A stretch of DNA of 18,035 nt. Origin: Planctomycetaceae bacterium (GTDB lineage Bacteria > Planctomycetota > Planctomycetia > Pirellulales > Pirellulaceae). The position numbers were made by a program, and so were the translations under genes. Of this stretch, positions 15,167 to 18,035 are shown piece after piece. Numbering within the stretch: position 1 is the stretch's first letter; the number at the start of each line of letters is the position of its first letter. A model generated the notes under the pieces. That model was not told where the DNA came from, did not search any database, and saw only the letters and a program-made list of their open reading frames with translations. Location of the stretch: the NCBI GenBank assembly GCA_005773145.1, contig SXHS01000133.1, positions 1 through 18,035 on the forward strand, in the 5' to 3' direction.

Positions 15167-16315
15167 TTATGCGGCGTCGCGCGACGTGATCTGCTGCTGG
15201 CCGAAATTCTTCCAGAATTGCAACTCCCGATCGGCGACATGATCCAGCGAGTAGAATTGGAGCGCATCACGACGGGCGTTTTCTCCCAGCATCTTTCGAG
15301 TGGACGGATTGGCCAACAACGTACTGATGGCCGTGCGCATGGCCGCTGCATCCACCGGACAAAGCCAGCCATTGTGTCCGTGCGCAATCACGTCACGAAT
15401 GCCCGTGACATCCGTGCCCAAAACAGGGCAACCACAGGCCATGGCCTCAATCAAGGCCTTCGGGTGTCCCTCAACGCGCGAAGGGAGCACGAAGAGCCGT
15501 GCGCGATTCATGTATTCCGGCAAACGATGATGCGGTACGGTCCCACACCATTCGATTCGACCGGCCATGTCACGAAAGCGCCGAGCCAATGTGGTTTGCT
15601 CGCTACCCGAGCCGATGACTCGCAGGGTGAGGGCCAACGGACGGATGGCCTCGCACAATAGGTTCAGATTTTTTTCGGAGGACAGGCGACCGACCACCAG
15701 CAAATCCACGTCGGGACTTCGAGTGAGGTTAGGGACAAATTGGTCCGTATCGACGTAGTTGGAAATAACGGCGACGCGATCAGCCTTCAGCACGCGGCGG
15801 GAGCGCACCACATTGGCCAGTCGTTCGGTGGTGACCACAACGCGCGTCGCTCCGCTCCAAACGCGGTTCTCGGTCTCAACCGCCTCAAGATGCTCGCGCG
15901 ATCCAACCCCCGCCATGGCCGCCGCCACCTCGGAAGGCACGAACCCACAGCGCACCACAAGAGGCTTGCCGGTTTCGCACGCGGCGCGCAGTGCCAGTTC
16001 GCTGCCCGATAATTGATTGGTCTTCAAACTGTCCGCCGCGAGTAGTGTCCGCCGGTGGATGCGGGTGAACCACCGTTCGTACAAACGTGTGGGGAGTCCC
16101 CAGGCGTTGTGGACAATCTGGATCTCGGGAATGAGTGGTTGATACCGCCGTTCCGAGCGGCCGCCATACGTGATCAGACTGATTTGCAGACCACGCTGGG
16201 ACAGCCGACGATAGATGGCCAATTCCCGATCCAGGATACCCATGCGGTCCCATGCCCGTAAGGACATGCGCCGCGAAAGAAAAACGGCCAGCCGACGAAT
16301 CGATGGCACTTGCAT
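15167..16315 (-). CDS. GT4-family glycosyltransferase
   Basis: This is a GT-B fold retaining glycosyltransferase of 382 residues, likely acting in surface polysaccharide assembly at the inner membrane. The N-terminal half is divergent and recognises the acceptor. The C-terminal half has LLVVGRLSSEKNLNLL (205-220) with the donor-binding R210 and K215, GSGSEQ (235-240), a WCGTVPHHRLPEYM segment, and a full EX7E motif in VEGHPKALIEAMACG (281-295; E282 and E290). ATG 16315 is chosen because GAGGGG lies about seven bases upstream on the minus strand; a longer frame from 16399 would overlap the methyltransferase and adds an unlikely Arg-rich leader. The gene follows the methyltransferase by 58 bases and precedes the GT2 gene by 12 bases, so it is the middle of a minus-strand operon. 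Confidence 0.9.
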   Translation of the reverse strand: MQVPSIRRLAVFLSRRMSLRAWDRMGILDRELAIYRRLSQRGLQISLITYGGRSERRYQPLIPEIQIVHNAWGLPTRLYERWFTRIHRRTLLAADSLKTNQLSGSELALRAACETGKPLVVRCGFVPSEVAAAMAGVGSREHLEAVETENRVWSGATRVVVTTERLANVVRSRRVLKADRVAVISNYVDTDQFVPNLTRSPDVDLLVVGRLSSEKNLNLLCEAIRPLALTLRVIGSGSEQTTLARRFRDMAGRIEWCGTVPHHRLPEYMNRARLFVLPSRVEGHPKALIEAMACGCPVLGTDVTGIRDVIAHGHNGWLCPVDAAAMRTAISTLLANPSTRKMLGENARRDALQFYSLDHVADRELQFWKNFGQQQITSRDAA

Positions 16316-16373
16316 CGCGAGCCCCTCATCTACTGTGAACCTCAGTGATCCGACTACTGTGTTCCGACTACCA

Positions 16374-17231
16374 TCACGCCGCCCGGCGCGCGCCCGCATC
16401 GGCCTTTTGGCAGACGACCAACAACATGTGTCCCAACCGGCAGCTCCGCAGCCAATGTCGCAACAGCCCGCCGGCCAAGGGAATTCGCTGCAACACTTTC
16501 AAGACAAGTCGGGCGCCGTAAATTTCATCCGCGATCCCCTTGAGCCCGTCGTAACACGATACATCGAGGACGCGAAACCCCGCATTCTGAACCAGCGCGC
16601 AGAACTCGGGGACCGTGAACGCGTACTGGTAGAACTGCAGGACTTGGGACGGCTCCTCCGTGACAGCCGGTTCGGGAGGCTCGGGACATTGGGGATTTCT
16701 GGGGAAGCAGCCCCAGTGAACCTTGAGTTTTCGAAGCGGATGGAGATGGGGGACTGAGATGAATGCCAATCCACCCGGTCGCAAGACACGCCAGGCCTCC
16801 GACAGGAAAGTCGTGGGGCCATCCAGGCAGTGCTCCATCACGCCCAGCGAAATATAGCCGGAGTAGGTGTTGGCGGGCACGTCCAATCGTGTCACATCAC
16901 CCACTTGGACAGGCAAGTCGGGCCAAATGGCTCGCACTGCGTCGATCGTTTCCATCGCAAAGTCGACTCCCTCCGCATCCCAGCCGCGCTGTCGCAGGGC
17001 CACGACATGATGGGCCAATCCGCAGCCCGCTTCCAAAACGCGGCCTTCAGGCGGCAACCAACGATGGATGGGACGCTCCAGGACGCCCAGTCGACCGCGC
17101 TCCGCGGCTCGATACGCATCACGCGTTGCCTGTAACCGCCAATGGCGATCCCAATACGCCGCGTTGGCTGCCTGGCGGTACCAGACCAGCCGGCCATTCT
17201 CGTAGGTGCGTATCTGCTGAGCGGGCGGCAA
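16374..17231 (-). CDS. Class I SAM-dependent methyltransferase
   Basis: This enzyme transfers a methyl group from S-adenosylmethionine, here probably to a sugar or lipid-linked intermediate given the neighbouring glycosyltransferases. The 285-residue protein has motif I RVLEAGCGLAHH (64-75), an acidic ribose-binding residue D90 in GVDFAMETI, the GDVTRLD segment, and SLGVMEHCLDGP plus AWRVLRPGGLAFISVP, all typical of Methyltransf_11-like folds. The start is uncertain. TTG 17231 has GGGAGG eight bases upstream and is preferred; TTG 17264 in the same frame would add 11 residues but has no ribosome binding site. It is first in a minus-strand operon with the GT4 and GT2 genes. The acceptor atom (O, N or C) cannot be inferred. 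Confidence 0.85.
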   Translation of the reverse strand: MPPAQQIRTYENGRLVWYRQAANAAYWDRHWRLQATRDAYRAAERGRLGVLERPIHRWLPPEGRVLEAGCGLAHHVVALRQRGWDAEGVDFAMETIDAVRAIWPDLPVQVGDVTRLDVPANTYSGYISLGVMEHCLDGPTTFLSEAWRVLRPGGLAFISVPHLHPLRKLKVHWGCFPRNPQCPEPPEPAVTEEPSQVLQFYQYAFTVPEFCALVQNAGFRVLDVSCYDGLKGIADEIYGARLVLKVLQRIPLAGGLLRHWLRSCRLGHMLLVVCQKADAGARRAA

Positions 17232-17381
17232 GAGACCATCCTCCCGGTTGGAGATCCTCCCCAAGCGATGCGGCCGCCAGCATATCTTGACCCACGGATT
17301 GGGTCCAGATCGAACGACCCCACGCGGCGGTTGGCCAAGAGGTCGGACGTTCGCCCAAAGAGCGTTTCATTGAAGACGGCG

Positions 17382-17416
17382 CAAAGTAAAGGGCGAGTAC
17401 CCAAGGATACTCGCCC
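17382..17416 (-). terminator. Intrinsic terminator of the PEP-CTERM gene
   Basis: On the minus strand a perfect 9-base stem, GGGCGAGTA with TACTCGCCC (17391-17399 and 17408-17416), closes an eight-base loop and is followed by TTTACTTTG. It sits 36 bases after the TAG stop at 17452. This is the best intrinsic terminator in the window and separates the PEP-CTERM gene from the methyltransferase operon. Confidence 0.85.
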
Positions 17417-17451
17417 CTCACGGATGCAATCCAAATGTCACCGACCAAATG

Positions 17452-18035
17452 CTAGCTGCGTCGACGCGCCGCTGCGGCAACGCCGAGCAACGCCAAAGCG
17501 AGCAAGCTAGCGCTCGCTGGCTCCGGGACAATCGTAGCGCGGCCGTTAGCCGTGTAGATGTCCCCGCCGCCACTGAGACCAAACCGAACATTCACTTGCA
17601 TATGGTTGTAGAACCCAGCCGCAGCCGGACCGGCAATCGCGGGCGGATTGAAGGGACCGTGCGTGTCGGACGGGAATACCGAGGCGACAAAGGTCGTCCC
17701 CAAATCCAATTCGGCGTTCAACTTGGTCGCACCACCATCGAGAGACAGATTATAAACCGACATTTCGGTAATGGCGTCGCTATCAACCGGAATTCCTGCG
17801 ATTGGCGGCAGGGCGGTAACGGTTAGCGCGCCATTGCCGCCGTCGGTTGTGCTGCCGGAGTAGGTGTGCGAGGCAACACCGGGCGCGGGCGTGGGAACGA
17901 TTCCCTGTGAGAAGGCAAAGGCAAACGTACTTGGAGCACCAAAATCAAAAACGGAAAACGCATAAGAGATTTCCGGATCGGGATCCATCAGGCCACCGAC
18001 GGTCATGCTGAACTCGCCGGGCTGCTCCCACGTCC
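17452..18035 (-). CDS. PEP-CTERM sorted protein, 5' end missing
   Basis: This is the C-terminal part of an exported protein. Its frame is open to the right edge of the window, so the start and signal peptide lie outside; the internal ATG at 18006 is unlikely to be the true start. The last 25 residues carry the full PEP-CTERM signal: VPEP, then a hydrophobic span (ASASLLALALLGVAAAA), then RRRS. In this system an exosortase recognises the motif and processes the protein at the membrane, usually in exopolysaccharide-producing bacteria. The rest (about 160 residues) is Gly/Ser/Thr/Ala-rich with beta-strand character, such as YAFSVFDFGAPSTFAFAFSQG, and I cannot assign a domain. An intrinsic terminator follows the stop. 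No exosortase gene is in the window. Confidence 0.85.
   Translation of the reverse strand, partial: TWEQPGEFSMTVGGLMDPDPEISYAFSVFDFGAPSTFAFAFSQGIVPTPAPGVASHTYSGSTTDGGNGALTVTALPPIAGIPVDSDAITEMSVYNLSLDGGATKLNAELDLGTTFVASVFPSDTHGPFNPPAIAGPAAAGFYNHMQVNVRFGLSGGGDIYTANGRATIVPEPASASLLALALLGVAAAARRRS

Overview
The window is GC-rich bacterial chromosome, most probably from a planctomycete. Four things point that way. The right edge carries a protein with a C-terminal PEP-CTERM sorting tail. A 725-residue anchored protein has four DUF11-type repeats. An 81-residue protein resembles a conserved small protein I associate with planctomycetes. Short GGCTGGAAGCC-type repeats sit between convergent genes. 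Non-ATG starts (GTG, TTG) are common. The species cannot be fixed from the sequence alone.

Layout. 1-384: non-coding leader rich in inverted repeats. 385-3275: metabolic genes, namely apt (+), an M32 carboxypeptidase (-) that ends 7 bases from apt, and divergently a BshB1-type LmbE/PIG-L deacetylase (+). 3602-5867: a putative lipoprotein, an 81-residue conserved protein and a XerC/XerD-type tyrosine recombinase, all on +. 5944-8310: two divergent response regulators without a kinase nearby, a NarL/LuxR type (-) and an NtrC type with an intact GAFTGA loop (+). 8363-10504: sucC and sucD behind a good sigma70-type promoter. 10567-12744 (-): the DUF11-repeat protein. 13093-17231: a surface-glycan cluster, with one GT4 glycosyltransferase on + facing a minus-strand set of SAM methyltransferase, GT4 and GT2. 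17452-18035 (-): the 3' part of a PEP-CTERM protein followed by a clear intrinsic terminator.

How the genes fit together. The left half is housekeeping: purine salvage, peptide turnover, a possible low-molecular-weight-thiol step, chromosome-dimer resolution and a TCA-cycle enzyme. The right half is envelope-oriented: an anchored repeat protein, glycosyltransferases and a sorted extracellular protein.

No obvious new defence or mobile system was found. The points most worth checking are the paired repeats with a 31-base period, present in two separate convergent intergenic gaps; the 215-base antisense overlap between the 3' ends of two glycosyltransferase genes; the operator-like repeats between the two response regulators; and an expandable 15-base tandem repeat inside the DUF11 gene.
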